In this document: positions 8,538 through 20,005 of the stretch, one piece after another
Layout: every line of letters begins with the position of its first letter
How positions within the stretch are numbered: position 1 is the stretch's first letter
Assembly (NCBI GenBank): GCA_003347645.1
Contig: QDFX01000002.1
Coordinates: 186,001 to 250,000, forward strand
Reading direction: 5' to 3'
Origin: Rhizobiaceae bacterium CPCC 101076
GTDB lineage: Bacteria; Pseudomonadota; Alphaproteobacteria; Rhizobiales; Methylopilaceae
Length of the DNA: 64,000 nt
The notes under the pieces: model-generated
Told to the model about the DNA's origin: nothing
The model's input: only the letters and a program-made list of their open reading frames with translations
Database searches by the model: none
Made by a program: the position numbers and the translations under genes

Positions 8538-9824
8538 TTACTTCTGCTCGTTCGCATCCTCCGCGACCAGGCGCGCGCCCCTGTCATAAGTGAGATAGCG
8601 CCAGATCCATTGCAGCGAGACGATGACGCGGTGCTGGAAACCGACCAGAAGATAGACGTGCACCACGGCCCAGGCGAACCAGGCCGGCCATCCCTTCAGA
8701 CGCAACCGTCCTGCCTCGAACACCGCCGCATGCCGGCCGATGATCGCGACATTGCCGCGATTGTGGAATTGGAACGGAGGCAGCGGTGTCCCCGATCTGA
8801 TGTTCGCCGCCAGCGCCTTCCCCAAAAACTGGCCCTGTTGCTTCGCCACCTGGGCGAGACCGGGAAGCGGCTGGCCGTCTTCGCCGTTCAGCAGCGCGAG
8901 ATCGCCAAGCACATAGATGCGGTCCAGGCCCGGCACCGAGAGATCGGGATTGACGGCAATCCGCCCTGCCCGGTCTGGCTCGACCTCCAGCCAGCCGCTT
9001 GCATCGGTTGCCTTCACGCCCGCCGCCCAGACGATTGTCCCGGCCTCGATTGTTTCGCCGGCGACCGTGACCGAGCCATCGGAAATCCGCTCGACCTTCT
9101 GGCCCATCCGTATCTCCACGCCGAGGTCGTGCAGTGCCTTCTCGGTATATTTCGACATTTTCGGCGTGAATGCCGGCAGCGCGCGCGGGCCGGCCTCGAT
9201 CAGGATGGTTCGGGCGAGATTCGGTTTGATCTTCCGGAAGTCGCGCGCCAGCGTGTAGCGGGCAAGTTCGGCGATCGATCCGGCCATCTCGACTCCGGTC
9301 GGACCTGCTCCGATGACGACCGACGTCATCAACCTGTGCTGCTCGACGGGATCATCGCAGATCTCGGCGCGCTCGAAGGCGAGCAGAAGCCTGGTCCGAA
9401 GTCTGCGGGCGTCGTCGATGGTCTTGAGGCCCGGCGCGCACTTTTCCCAGTCGTCGTTCCCGAAATAGCTGGGCCGGGAGCCCGTCGCGATCACCAGCCT
9501 GTCGAAGCGGATGGGCGCATGGCCTTTCAGGAGGACCGTGCGGGTTTGCTTGTCGATGCCGATCACCTCGGCGAAAAGCACGTCAGTACTTGGATAGGGC
9601 CGCAGAATTCGGCGGATCGGCTCGGCAATGTCCGCAGGCGAAAGGGCCGCGGTCGCGACCTGATAGAGCAACGGCTGAAACAGATGGTGGTTCTGGCGAT
9701 CGACCACGGTCGCCCGAATGCCTGCCGCACCGAGCGCCTTCGCCACCTCGATGCCACCAAAGCCGCCGCCAGCAATGACGACATGTTCTCCGGCAGGCTC
9801 TTCCGCGTTCGTTTCCGGGCTCAT
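8538..9824 (-). CDS. ndh: Type II NADH:quinone oxidoreductase-like FAD protein (428 aa)
   Basis: Single-subunit, non-proton-pumping NADH dehydrogenase family. Two Rossmann motifs are visible: IAGGGFGG (residues about 17-24) for FAD, and VVIGAGPTGVEMAG near residue 170 for NADH. YVLGDLA near residue 310 is the second FAD contact. A C-terminal hydrophobic stretch (WFAWAVVHVYLLVGFQ) fits the membrane anchor of NDH-2. The ATG at 9824 is preferred over one eight codons earlier because GAGGT precedes it. It gives a rotenone-insensitive bypass of the complex I encoded nearby. Confidence 0.85.
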   Translation of the reverse strand: MSPETNAEEPAGEHVVIAGGGFGGIEVAKALGAAGIRATVVDRQNHHLFQPLLYQVATAALSPADIAEPIRRILRPYPSTDVLFAEVIGIDKQTRTVLLKGHAPIRFDRLVIATGSRPSYFGNDDWEKCAPGLKTIDDARRLRTRLLLAFERAEICDDPVEQHRLMTSVVIGAGPTGVEMAGSIAELARYTLARDFRKIKPNLARTILIEAGPRALPAFTPKMSKYTEKALHDLGVEIRMGQKVERISDGSVTVAGETIEAGTIVWAAGVKATDASGWLEVEPDRAGRIAVNPDLSVPGLDRIYVLGDLALLNGEDGQPLPGLAQVAKQQGQFLGKALAANIRSGTPLPPFQFHNRGNVAIIGRHAAVFEAGRLRLKGWPAWFAWAVVHVYLLVGFQHRVIVSLQWIWRYLTYDRGARLVAEDANEQK

Positions 9825-9900
9825 GGCGACCTCGCAAATCGCACGCATCCTAGAGCCCGGCGCGCTGCGCTCACACCGTCATTTCGGACTAGCCGGTCCC

Positions 9901-9927
9901 GGCCGCGGGCATTCTGCGCCCGCGGCC
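9901..9927. terminator. GC-rich hairpin after aquaporin gene
   Basis: Ten-base-pair perfect stem GGCCGCGGGC/GCCCGCGGCC with a 7-base loop, 10 bp past the aqpZ stop. There is no T run on either side, so it may be a transcript-end stabiliser or a weak terminator before ndh. Confidence 0.4.
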
Positions 9928-9936
9928 CAAGCCCGT

Positions 9937-10656
9937 TCAGTTCGTCTCGCGAGCGATCTTGCCGGGCGATTCACCGGGCGCCAGCAGGAGAGTGTAGGCC
10001 AGCGACCCGAGCGCCGCGCCGATCAATGGCGCGACCCAGAACAGCCAGAGCTGTGACACCGCCCCGGTCTCCGCGAAGAACGCGACCGCCGTCGAGCGTG
10101 CCGGGTTCACCGAAGTGTTGGTGACCGGGATGGAGATGAGATGGATCAGAGTGAGGCCGAGGCCGATCGCGATCGGAGCGAAGCCCGCCGGCGCCGCGAT
10201 TGACGTCGAGCCGAGGATGATGATCAGGAACGCCGCGGTCAGCACGATCTCGATGAGCAGCGCCGACATCATCCCGTATTTGCCTGGCGAGAGATCGCCG
10301 TAGCCATTCGAGGCGAATCCGCCTGCCGTGAAATTCGGTGCGCCGGACGCGATCATATAGAGGATGAAGGCTGCAACGAGACCGGCGATTACCTGGGTGA
10401 TCCAGTACGGGACGAGTTCCTTCCACTCGAAGCGCCCCGCCATCGCCAGGCCGAGCGAGACCGCCGGGTTGAAATGACCGCCCGAAATGCCGCCGACCGC
10501 ATAGGCCATGGTGAGAACGGTCAGCCCGAACGCAAACGCAACGCCGACAAAGCCGATACCGAGCTCGGGGAACGCAGCGGCAAGCACCGCGCTGCCGCAA
10601 CCGCCGAAGACAAGCCAAAACGTGCCGAAGAACTCCGCCGCGAGCTTCCTGGACAT
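9937..10656 (-). CDS. aqpZ: Aquaporin Z family water channel (239 aa)
   Basis: MIP-family channel with six predicted membrane helices. Both half-helix motifs are intact: HFNPAVS (NPA at 63-65) and VNPARST (NPA at 184-186, with the selectivity-filter Arg at 187). The sequence [15 protein letters not shown] is that of water-selective AqpZ rather than glycerol facilitators. AGGGGAGGAAG lies just before the ATG. The gene is alone in its transcription unit or heads the minus-strand run toward ndh. Confidence 0.93.
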   Translation of the reverse strand: MSRKLAAEFFGTFWLVFGGCGSAVLAAAFPELGIGFVGVAFAFGLTVLTMAYAVGGISGGHFNPAVSLGLAMAGRFEWKELVPYWITQVIAGLVAAFILYMIASGAPNFTAGGFASNGYGDLSPGKYGMMSALLIEIVLTAAFLIIILGSTSIAAPAGFAPIAIGLGLTLIHLISIPVTNTSVNPARSTAVAFFAETGAVSQLWLFWVAPLIGAALGSLAYTLLLAPGESPGKIARETN

Positions 10657-10914
10657 CGCTTCCTCCCCTTTTGTTATTGGGAAAGGTTACGCCTATCGAC
10701 AAAGCTAATCCACAGAATGCACTCAGGTATCCACCGCGAGCCGTTAACGGGGTCGTGCGCATTCTCATGGCGGGCGCCCGTTTCCTCCGCCGGTCGTTTC
10801 GGGACCGATCGTCCGAATGGAACAATTCGTCGTCGCGAGGAGTCCATTCAGAGGAGGCCCTGCCGCCAATGTTCCCAAATCCGTGGGATCAGCCGCGTTG
10901 TCGAGGAGAACAAC

Positions 10915-11145
10915 ATGTCGATCGTTCTCTTGGGTTCATTGATGCTGATCTGCGGTGTTCTTTACACGCTGTGGCAGGCCCTCGCCGGACGGCCCTTGAC
11001 CGATCCGTCCCGTCTATCCCGAGGTGAGCAAACCCTGGAGCCCAAGCGGCAGGGCCTCGCTTTCCTTGGGCTGGCCAGGAATTGGCCGGGCGTGGCGCTG
11101 ATGGCGCTCGGCGCGATCTGCGTCCTTTACGGCGCAGCGCTCTAG
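10915..11145 (+). CDS. Small membrane protein of unknown function (76 aa)
   Basis: Starts MSIVLLGSLMLICGVLYTLW after a GAGGAGAACAAC ribosome binding site. There are two hydrophobic segments (about residues 3-22 and 55-75) joined by a short polar loop. Longer in-frame readings upstream cross a region with no coding character. I recognise no family. It is divergent from aqpZ; the 258-bp gap between holds nothing else I can name. Confidence 0.6.
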   Translation: MSIVLLGSLMLICGVLYTLWQALAGRPLTDPSRLSRGEQTLEPKRQGLAFLGLARNWPGVALMALGAICVLYGAAL

Positions 11146-11202
11146 CCGACCGATCTCATGCGACAACTTCTCGGAAAATGTCTCTGCTAAGCCACCGAAT
11201 GA

Positions 11203-11279
<77 letters not shown>

Positions 11280-11382
11280 GGAGAGGACCGCGCCGCGGCC
11301 GCTCTGAGGTGGGCGTGACTACGACACCCCCTCCCCCAAGTCAACGGACAGAACGTGAGGAAATCACCATCTGCGACATAAA

Positions 11383-11411
11383 AAACGCCGGACCATTAAG
11401 GACCGGCGTTT
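11383..11411 (-). terminator. Rho-independent terminator after tRNA-Val
   Basis: Nine-base-pair stem AAACGCCGG/CCGGCGTTT with an 11-base loop, followed on the minus strand by six T. It lies a few bases past the 3' end of tRNA-Val and should end that transcript before tRNA-Asp. Confidence 0.75.
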
Positions 11412-11417
11412 GGATGG

Positions 11418-11493
11418 TGGTGGGCGGTGACGGGATCGAACCGCCGACCCTCTCGGTGTAAACGAGATGCTCTACCAGCTGAGCTAACCGCCC
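11418..11493 (-). tRNA. tRNA-Val (TAC)
   Basis: Read on the minus strand: acceptor GGGCGGT pairs with ACCGCCC, D arm AGCTC/GAGC, anticodon stem TCTCG/CGAGA with loop TTTACAC (anticodon TAC), T arm with GGTTCGATCC, then A and an encoded CCA. It is 55 bp downstream of hupB, a linkage common in Hyphomicrobiales. Confidence 0.95.
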
Positions 11494-11548
11494 TCTGCCG
11501 CACGCATTAAGGGGGTTCGGGGCCGCAGCGCAAGTCGCTCGGCTGTTC

Positions 11549-11824
11549 TCAGCGGTTGATTGCGTCCTTCAGGACCTGGCCGGCCCGGAACTTCGGCGTC
11601 TTGGACGCCGGGATCTTGATCGCCTGGCCCGTGCGCAGATTGCGGCCGACGCCGGCGGCGCGCTGCACCACCTCGAACGTGCCGAATCCAACGAGCCGGA
11701 CCTCCTCACCCTGCTTCAGCTTATCGACGATCGAGTCGATGGCGGCCTCGACCGCTGCCGAAGCCTGTACCTTGCTGAGCCCTGCCTTGTCGGCAACGGC
11801 CGCGATGAGATCCGATTTATTCAT
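11549..11824 (-). CDS. hupB: DNA-binding protein HU (91 aa)
   Basis: Histone-like HU protein that bends and compacts DNA as a dimer. It starts MNKSDLIAAVADKAGLSK and has the VRLVGFGTFEV core, then the DNA-contacting arm with the RNLRTGQ signature, and KIPASKTPKFRAG near the end. The length is standard. The ATG at 11824 has GGAGAGC just upstream; a much longer in-frame reading has no family support. Downstream of lon, as in most alphaproteobacteria. Confidence 0.97.
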   Translation of the reverse strand: MNKSDLIAAVADKAGLSKVQASAAVEAAIDSIVDKLKQGEEVRLVGFGTFEVVQRAAGVGRNLRTGQAIKIPASKTPKFRAGQVLKDAINR

Positions 11825-11966
11825 GTTGCTCTCCGCATTCTTGTAGATTGGGCCTGCCCCCGCGGCCCGTGATGGCAAAGTTTCGCGAAACGCCCGTGAA
11901 CGCAAGGGAATCCGGCCTGCGATTCGATCCAAGAATGGCCGTGTGTGGTAAGCACGGCACATACAA

Positions 11967-11993
11967 AAACGGCCCGCAAAATGCGGGCCGTTT
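11967..11993 (-). terminator. Rho-independent terminator after lon
   Basis: Stem of 11 pairs, AAACGGCCCGC/GCGGGCCGTTT, 5-base loop, followed by TT on the minus strand, which extends the T run to five. It starts 28 bp after the lon stop and separates lon from hupB. Confidence 0.85.
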
Positions 11994-12020
11994 CCGATGG
12001 TCAAAGTGTCACACTAAAGG

Positions 12021-14444
<2,424 letters not shown>

Positions 14445-14585
14445 AGTGGATGTCCTTTCACGGCGACGGCCGGATAGCCCGCCGCCGACTGCACACGAAG
14501 GTGCGTGACGCGCTTTGAAAGCCGCGTGCGCCCCCCGGGAGCGAAGGCCCGTCCTGACAGTCCAGGGCGGGTCCTTGTGTTGATT

Positions 14586-14617
14586 TCTAATTGGTTGCCG
14601 GACCGCGAGCTTTCAAG
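14586..14617 (-). promoter_or_regulatory. Possible sigma-32 type promoter of lon
   Basis: On the minus strand CTTGAAA is followed after 16 bases by CCAATTAGA. Heat-shock promoters of alphaproteobacteria have a CTTG-type -35 element and a C-rich, AT-following -10 element. The fit of the -10 part is loose. The site is about 140 bp before the lon start codon. Confidence 0.25.
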
Positions 14618-14679
14618 GCGCGCGGTCCTGATCTGCAGGGCCTGCGGGAACCGGCGAACGGGAGCCGGTTCTGGATCCA

Positions 14680-15945
14680 TCAGGCGCTGGCCTCGGTCGC
14701 GTCGGCACCGCGATCCGAGTAAATGTAGAGCGGCTTCGCCTTGCCCTCGACGACCTCGTCCGAGATCACCACCTCGTCGACGCCTTCGAGACCCGGCAGG
14801 TCGTACATCGTGTCGAGCAGGATCGCTTCCAGGATCGAGCGCAGGCCGCGCGCGCCGGTCTTGCGCTGGATCGCCTTGCGGGCCACCGCACCGAGCGCGT
14901 CCTCGTGCATCGAGAGTTCGACGCCCTCCATCTCGAACAGACGCTGATACTGCTTCACGAGCGCGTTCTTCGGCTCCGACAGGATCTTCACCAGCGCCGC
15001 CTCGTCGAGGTCTTCCAGCGTGGCGATGACCGGCAGGCGGCCGACGAATTCCGGGATCAGGCCGAACTTCAGCAGGTCCTCGGGCTCGACCTCACGGAAC
15101 ACTTCGCCGGTGCGGCGATCTTCCGGAGCCGATACCTTGGCGCCGAAGCCGATCGACGTACCCTTGCCGCGCGAGGAGATGATGCGCTCGAGACCCGCGA
15201 AAGCGCCGCCGCAGATGAACAGTATATTGGTCGTGTCCACCTGCAGGAATTCCTGCTGCGGATGCTTGCGGCCGCCCTGCGGCGGGACGGAAGCGACCGT
15301 GCCTTCCATGATCTTCAGAAGCGCCTGCTGCACGCCCTCGCCCGACACGTCGCGCGTGATCGACGGGTTGTCGGACTTGCGCGAGATCTTATCGATCTCG
15401 TCGATATAGACGATGCCGCGCTGCGCGCGCTCGACATTGTAGTCGGCCGACTGCAGTAGCTTCAGGATGATGTTCTCGACGTCCTCGCCGACATAGCCGG
15501 CTTCGGTGAGCGTCGTGGCGTCGGCCATCGTGAACGGCACGTCGAGGATGCGGGCGAGCGTCTGCGCAAGGAGCGTCTTGCCCGAGCCGGTCGGACCGAC
15601 GAGCAGGATGTTCGACTTGGCCAGCTCGACGTCGTTGTGCTTCGTCGCGTGGTTCAGGCGCTTATAATGATTATGGACGGCGACCGAGAGGACCTTCTTC
15701 GCCTGATCCTGGCCGATGACGTAATCATCGAGGACTTTGCGGATTTCCTTCGGCGTCGGAACACCGTCGCGCGACTTCACCAGCGAGGATTTGTTCTCCT
15801 CGCGGATGATATCCATGCAGAGCTCGACGCATTCATCGCAAATGAACACCGTCGGTCCCGCGATCAGCTTGCGGACCTCGTGTTGGCTCTTGCCGCAGAA
15901 CGAGCAGTAGAGCGTGTTCTTCGAGTCGCTGCCGGCCTTGCTCAT
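14680..15945 (-). CDS. clpX: ATP-dependent Clp protease ATP-binding subunit ClpX (421 aa)
   Basis: AAA+ unfoldase that feeds ClpP. The N-terminal zinc-binding domain has C14, C17, C36 and C39. Walker A is GPTGSGKT (117-124), the pore loop is GYVGEDVEN, and Walker B is [11 protein letters not shown]. Of two in-frame ATGs nine bases apart at least, the one at 15945 is chosen because AAGGA is correctly spaced from it and it gives the usual MSK start. clpP lies upstream on the same strand. Confidence 0.97.
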   Translation of the reverse strand: MSKAGSDSKNTLYCSFCGKSQHEVRKLIAGPTVFICDECVELCMDIIREENKSSLVKSRDGVPTPKEIRKVLDDYVIGQDQAKKVLSVAVHNHYKRLNHATKHNDVELAKSNILLVGPTGSGKTLLAQTLARILDVPFTMADATTLTEAGYVGEDVENIILKLLQSADYNVERAQRGIVYIDEIDKISRKSDNPSITRDVSGEGVQQALLKIMEGTVASVPPQGGRKHPQQEFLQVDTTNILFICGGAFAGLERIISSRGKGTSIGFGAKVSAPEDRRTGEVFREVEPEDLLKFGLIPEFVGRLPVIATLEDLDEAALVKILSEPKNALVKQYQRLFEMEGVELSMHEDALGAVARKAIQRKTGARGLRSILEAILLDTMYDLPGLEGVDEVVISDEVVEGKAKPLYIYSDRGADATEASA

Positions 15946-16216
15946 GTCTTCCATTTCCTTCCGACGGCGTCCTTTTTATCTAGGGCCGTAACCCTAAACG
16001 GTAGACCCGCCGGCCTAACAATCCGTGTAGCCAATGCCAGAACCTTACGGGCATCACCCCCACGCATACCTCGCGGATCGCCGCGAACGAACCAAGACTC
16101 AACGGGAATGTGACCATGCTGAGGCTCAACAGATCAACCCGGTGGACAGACCGGGTCCCTCAGCTTCCTGTGCAAGTAGCACGCCAGCCACACTTCCCCT
16201 TTTGGGCGGCGGCTGC

Positions 16217-16245
16217 ACGGCCTGCGTTGGTACGCCGCAGGCCGT
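16217..16245. terminator. Hairpin between clpP and clpX
   Basis: Ten-base-pair stem ACGGCCTGCG/CGCAGGCCGT with a 9-base loop, 12 bp after the clpP stop. There is no T run on the minus strand, so read-through to clpX is likely; the hairpin may stabilise the clpP message. The rest of the 311-bp gap (15946-16256) presumably holds the clpX promoter but I cannot place it. Confidence 0.4.
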
Positions 16246-16256
16246 ACTTTGTCTAA

Positions 16257-16901
16257 TCAGGCCGCCTGAATCTTCGCAGCGCCTTCGCCGTCGGTCGGAC
16301 GGGTCTCGAAGACCTGGTCGATGATCCCGAATTCCTTCGCCTGGTCAGCCGACATGAAATGGTCGCGGTCAAGCGTCCGTTCAATCTGCTCGTACGGCTG
16401 ACCCGTATGCTTCACGTAGATTTCATTCAGGCGGCGCTTCAGCTTAACGATGTCCTCGGCGTGGCGCTCGATATCCGAGGCCTGACCGCGGAAACCGCCC
16501 GACGGCTGATGCACCATCACGCGCGCATTCGGCGTCGCAAAGCGCATGTCCTTCTCGCCCGCGCAAAGCAGCAACGAGCCCATCGAGGCAGCCTGGCCGA
16601 CGCAGAGCGTCGAAACCTTCGGCCGGATGTACTGCATGGTGTCGTAGATCGCGAGGCCCGACGTCACCACTCCGCCCGGGGAGTTGATGTACATCGAGAT
16701 TTCCTTGTTCGGATTGTCGGCCTCGAGGAACAGCAGCTGCGCGACGATCAGCGAGGACATGCCGTCCTCGACCGGACCCGTCACGAAGATGATCCGCTCC
16801 TTGAGCAGGCGCGAGAAAATGTCGAAGGCGCGTTCGCCGCGGCTCGTCTGCTCGACGACCATCGGCACAAGATTCATATAGGTTTCAATCGGATCGCGCA
16901 T
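16257..16901 (-). CDS. clpP: ATP-dependent Clp protease proteolytic subunit (214 aa)
   Basis: Serine peptidase that forms the tetradecameric ClpP barrel. The catalytic triad is S106 (GQAASMG), H131 (MVHQPSGG) and D180, with spacings equal to the E. coli enzyme. The start at 16901 has AGGAACCG upstream. It follows tig by 22 bp and is probably co-transcribed with it; clpX follows 311 bp later. Confidence 0.98.
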   Translation of the reverse strand: MRDPIETYMNLVPMVVEQTSRGERAFDIFSRLLKERIIFVTGPVEDGMSSLIVAQLLFLEADNPNKEISMYINSPGGVVTSGLAIYDTMQYIRPKVSTLCVGQAASMGSLLLCAGEKDMRFATPNARVMVHQPSGGFRGQASDIERHAEDIVKLKRRLNEIYVKHTGQPYEQIERTLDRDHFMSADQAKEFGIIDQVFETRPTDGEGAAKIQAA

Positions 16902-16923
16902 TTCGGTTCCTATGGAGCGGAGC

Positions 16924-18273
16924 TCAGGCCGCGTTAGTCTCGTCGGCGTCGGCGAAGAGCTCTTCCTTGGAGACCTTCTTCTCGGTCACCTTGGCAAGCT
17001 CGACGATAAAGTCGACCACCTTCTCCTCGTAGATCGGCGCGCGGAGTTCGGCGAGAGCTTCCGGAGTCTTCTGGTAGTATTCCCAAACCATTTGCTCCTG
17101 GCCGGGGAACTGGCGGGCACGCTCGACGACGGCACGGGTGACCTCATCGTTCGTGACCTGGATATCGTTCTTCTCACCGATCTCCGCAAGGAGCAGGCCG
17201 AGGCGCACGCGGCGCTCTGCGATCGCCTTGTACTCGGTCCGCAACTGGTCTTCGGACTTGTCGCCCGCCGAACCATTCGCGATCTCACGCTCAACCTGCG
17301 CCCAGATATTGGCGAATTCCTGCTCGACCAGGGTCGGCGGGAGATCGAATTTGTGGGTCTCGTCGAGAGCGTCGAGCAGGGCGCGCTTCATCTTCATGCG
17401 CGAGGCCTGCTGGTAGTTCTTGTCGGTCTGCTCGCGGATGGCTTCCTTGAGCTTGTCGAGCGATTCCATGCCGAGCTTCTTCGCCAGCTCGTCGTCGATC
17501 GCGCCGCTCTTCGGCGAAGCGACTTCCTTCACGGTCACGGCGAATTCGGCGTCCTTGCCGGCGAGGTCGGTCGCGCGGTAGTCGGCCGGGAAGCTGACCT
17601 TCACGACCTTCTCGTCACCGACCTTGACGCCGACCAGTTGGTCCTCGAAGCCCGGGATGAAAGCGCCCGAGCCGAGCACGAGCGGGTGATCCTCGCCCGC
17701 GCCGCCATCGAACTTCTCGCCATCGATCGAACCGACGAAGTCGATCGTCACGCGGTCCTTGTTCGCGGCCTTGGCCGACTTGCCGGTCTTCGGCTCGTAT
17801 TCGGAATTCTGTTCGGCGAGACGCTCCAGCGTCTCGTTGATCTCGGAATCGGGAACCTCGGCCACCGGCTTCTCGATCTTGATCTTCTTCAGGTCGCCGA
17901 CCGCGATCTCCGGAAGCACCTCGACCTCGACCGTATAGGCCAGGTCGGCCTCACCGTTCACGACGCTTTCGACTTCCTCGTCGTTCTCCGGCATCGAGAC
18001 CTTCGGCTGCATCGCGAGCTTGATCTTGTTTTCCTCGACGATCCGCTGATTGGCCTCGGCCATGACCTGCTGCAGGACCTCGCCGAACACCGAGCGGCCA
18101 TACATGCGCTTCAGGTGGGCGGCCGGCACCTTGCCGGGACGGAAGCCGTTGATCCGGATCTTGTCCTTGAGCTCGTTCAGGCGTTCGGAAACGCGGCTGT
18201 CGAGATCGGTCGCGGGGACGGTAATGCGAAATTCGCGCTTCAGTCCCTCGGAGAGGGTTTGGGTGACCTGCAT
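16924..18273 (-). CDS. tig: Trigger factor, ribosome-bound chaperone (449 aa)
   Basis: First chaperone to meet nascent chains at the ribosome exit. The ribosome-binding loop GFRPGKVP is at residues 43-50. A PPIase (FKBP-like) domain follows at about 150-240 ([17 protein letters not shown] and PGFEDQLVG), then a helical C-terminal arm domain. The length is normal. The upstream tRNA-Leu ends only 64 bp before the start codon in the same direction, so it may share a transcript. Confidence 0.97.
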   Translation of the reverse strand: MQVTQTLSEGLKREFRITVPATDLDSRVSERLNELKDKIRINGFRPGKVPAAHLKRMYGRSVFGEVLQQVMAEANQRIVEENKIKLAMQPKVSMPENDEEVESVVNGEADLAYTVEVEVLPEIAVGDLKKIKIEKPVAEVPDSEINETLERLAEQNSEYEPKTGKSAKAANKDRVTIDFVGSIDGEKFDGGAGEDHPLVLGSGAFIPGFEDQLVGVKVGDEKVVKVSFPADYRATDLAGKDAEFAVTVKEVASPKSGAIDDELAKKLGMESLDKLKEAIREQTDKNYQQASRMKMKRALLDALDETHKFDLPPTLVEQEFANIWAQVEREIANGSAGDKSEDQLRTEYKAIAERRVRLGLLLAEIGEKNDIQVTNDEVTRAVVERARQFPGQEQMVWEYYQKTPEALAELRAPIYEEKVVDFIVELAKVTEKKVSKEELFADADETNAA

Positions 18274-18337
18274 GGTTATCTTCCGGATCGTGCGGCTCTC
18301 TCGGGAGCGCTTGAAAATGGTCTAGCTGACCGGCCGT

Positions 18338-18422
18338 TGGTGCGGGCGGAGGGACTCGAACCCCCACGACTTTCGCCACTGGAACCTAAATCCAGCGCGT
18401 CTACCAGTTCCGCCACGCCCGC
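18338..18422 (-). tRNA. tRNA-Leu (TAG)
   Basis: Class II tRNA on the minus strand: acceptor GCGGGCG/CGCCCGC, D arm with GGCGGAACTGGTAGACGC, anticodon stem CTGGA/TCCAG with loop TTTAGGT (anticodon TAG), an extended variable arm, T arm with GGTTCGAGTCC, then A and encoded CCA. It is 85 nt long. It sits directly upstream of tig. Confidence 0.95.
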
Positions 18423-18521
18423 GCCGGGCGCGCCCCTCACGGGTGCGGGGCGTCTATAGCATGGCGTCCGCGCTTCGCACCAAAAAAGTGCGAGACGCGG
18501 AATCACTTGTGAAGCGTGGTC

Positions 18522-19028
18522 TCAAAGATCGCCGATATAGTCCATCTTGCCGACTGGCACGCCCTTGTGGCGGAGAATGTCGTAGGCGGTCGTGACGTGG
18601 AAGAAGAAGTTCGGCAGGGCGAAGCGCAACAGATAGTCCTGCCCGCGCATGGTGACCGTCTGCCGACGGCTGTTGATCGTCACTTCGCGATCCTCGCTGC
18701 CCTCGATCTGCGAACGGTCGACGCCGTTCAGGAAGTCGACGGTCTTGCTGATGCGCTCGTGGAGCTCCTCGAACGTCGTCTCGTTATCCGGGAAGCTCGG
18801 ATTGTCGACGCCGCCGAGCCGCGCCGCCGCGCCCTTGGCGCTGTCGGAGGCTCGCTGGATCTGTGAGCGCAGTGGGTCCATGTCGGCGACGAGCCGCGTC
18901 TCGACCAGTTCCTTCGGATCGATGCCCTGCTCGCGGGCGAACTGCTCGCCCTTTTCGAGGATTTTGCCGAGGTTCTCGAAGGCGCGCACGAAGACGGGCA
19001 GCGACGCGTCATACATGGAAAGGGACAT
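18522..19028 (-). CDS. DUF1993 family protein (168 aa)
   Basis: Helical protein of the DUF1993 family, predicted to adopt the DinB/YfiT-like four-helix bundle. It has MYDASLPVFVRAFENL at the start and LPNFFFHVTTAYDILRHKGV near the end; the conserved His (about residue 144) lies in that stretch. The molecular role is not known. The ribosome binding site is weak. It is monocistronic, between tRNA-Leu and an intergenic repeat. Confidence 0.8.
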   Translation of the reverse strand: MSLSMYDASLPVFVRAFENLGKILEKGEQFAREQGIDPKELVETRLVADMDPLRSQIQRASDSAKGAAARLGGVDNPSFPDNETTFEELHERISKTVDFLNGVDRSQIEGSEDREVTINSRRQTVTMRGQDYLLRFALPNFFFHVTTAYDILRHKGVPVGKMDYIGDL

Positions 19029-19121
19029 TGGACGTTTCCGGTTGAGGTAAGGTGCCGCCTAGGTATGGATGGATGGGCGGGGCGCAAGGGATGTCCGTGT
19101 TCCGGCGTGTGCGGAGCACAT

Positions 19122-19242
19122 CGCGAGAACCGAGACCCAGCGTACCTCGTGGCGAAGCCGCACTTCAGCTATGGAGCGCCTGCGGCGCGCTCATGCGCTG
19201 GGCCCCGGATCGGCGTGCGCTCCGCGCACTTGTCCGGGGAAC
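19122..19242. repeat. Intergenic structured repeat, family A, copy 1
   Basis: The core at 19174-19242 matches 58959-59026 almost base for base. It holds two small hairpins, GCGCC/GGCGC and GTGCGC/GCGCAC, plus a GACCCAGCG...CGCTGGGCC long-range pairing. The loops differ between copies while the stems are kept. It is a chromosomal, REP-like dispersed element of the kind common in Hyphomicrobiales. It fills the gap between the DUF1993 gene and the flavin reductase gene. Confidence 0.75.
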
Positions 19243-19258
19243 GGCCCGGTGCAAAACG

Positions 19259-20005
19259 CTATCCCCCATATCTCTCGGTCCTGATCGATCCCGCCGGAAC
19301 ACCGGCCGCGACGGAGCTTTCCGACGCCGCGGAAACGAAGGCGTTCGAGCCGCAGACGAACGTCAGCACCGGCGGCGTCGGCAGCCGCTCCGTCGCCTCC
19401 GTCACCATCGCGGAATCGATCCGACGCCCGTGAAGGCCGTTCCGCTTCTCGACGTCGCGCGTCAGAGTCAGAATGAGCTCGAAGCCGTCCCGCTTTCGGT
19501 GCATCGCCAACAGTTCGTCGCGGAATATCACCTCGTCCCAGGTCCGGCATGAGAACAGCATCGCCATCGGCACGGTCGAACCGCTCGCCGCGCGGTGCCG
19601 CGCCATCGCCATCAGCGGCGCGACGCCCGAGCCGCCGGCGATGAGTAGGATCGGACCGCCCTCCTCTGCCGCCCAGACGAAATGCCCGCCGAGCGGCCCA
19701 CGCAGTTCGATCTCGTCGCCGGGCTGCACGACCTGGTGGAAGAAGGGAGAGACCTCGCCCTCCTCCAGCCGCTCGATCGCAAGCTCGATGTCGGGCGCGC
19801 TCTCGGGCGCGGAGGAGATCGAGTAACCCCGCTGCGCCTGATAGCCGTCCGGCGCCGTCAAACGCACGTCGACATGCTGCCCGGCTTTGGGGGTGAACGG
19901 CCGGGAGGGAGTGAGAACGAAACTCGTGACGCGCGGCGTCCGCGGCACGATCTCCTTGACCGTTGCCGTCTGCCACTCGATCCGCGTGCTGGAAGAAATC
20001 ACCAC
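19259..20005 (-). CDS. Ferredoxin-reductase-like FAD/NAD(P) oxidoreductase (248 aa)
   Basis: FNR-superfamily flavoprotein with an N-terminal FAD barrel (RGYSISSAP around residues 77-85, the RxYS motif) and a C-terminal nucleotide domain (LIAGGSGVAPLMAM around 132-145, and CGSNAFV near the end). There is no ferredoxin domain or haem domain. The start is probably GTG at 20005, which shares its G with the stop of the molybdo-enzyme gene (TAGTG); GTG at 20002 is equally possible. Translational coupling suggests it is the electron partner of that enzyme. Ribosome binding site weak. Confidence 0.82.
   Translation of the reverse strand: MVISSSTRIEWQTATVKEIVPRTPRVTSFVLTPSRPFTPKAGQHVDVRLTAPDGYQAQRGYSISSAPESAPDIELAIERLEEGEVSPFFHQVVQPGDEIELRGPLGGHFVWAAEEGGPILLIAGGSGVAPLMAMARHRAASGSTVPMAMLFSCRTWDEVIFRDELLAMHRKRDGFELILTLTRDVEKRNGLHGRRIDSAMVTEATERLPTPPVLTFVCGSNAFVSAASESSVAAGVPAGSIRTERYGG

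Noticed and set aside
8181-10124. 647-codon open frame spanning ndh and part of aqpZ on the plus strand
   Set aside because: Runs through three real genes in antisense, with no ribosome binding site or recognisable domain.
10819-10845. EcfG promoter before the gene at 10915
   Set aside because: GGAAC is present, but no CGTT-like element lies at 16-18 bases.
10474-10914. Longer N terminus for the 76-residue membrane protein at 10915
   Set aside because: The added part reads through aqpZ antisense and the promoter gap; the ATG at 10915 has a good binding site.
16912-18459. 515-codon open frame antisense to tig, crossing tRNA-Leu
   Set aside because: It overlaps a tRNA gene and mirrors trigger factor.
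19052-19552. Open frames reading across repeat A and the flavin reductase end
   Set aside because: They come from the repeat, also appear at copy 2, and lack any start signal.
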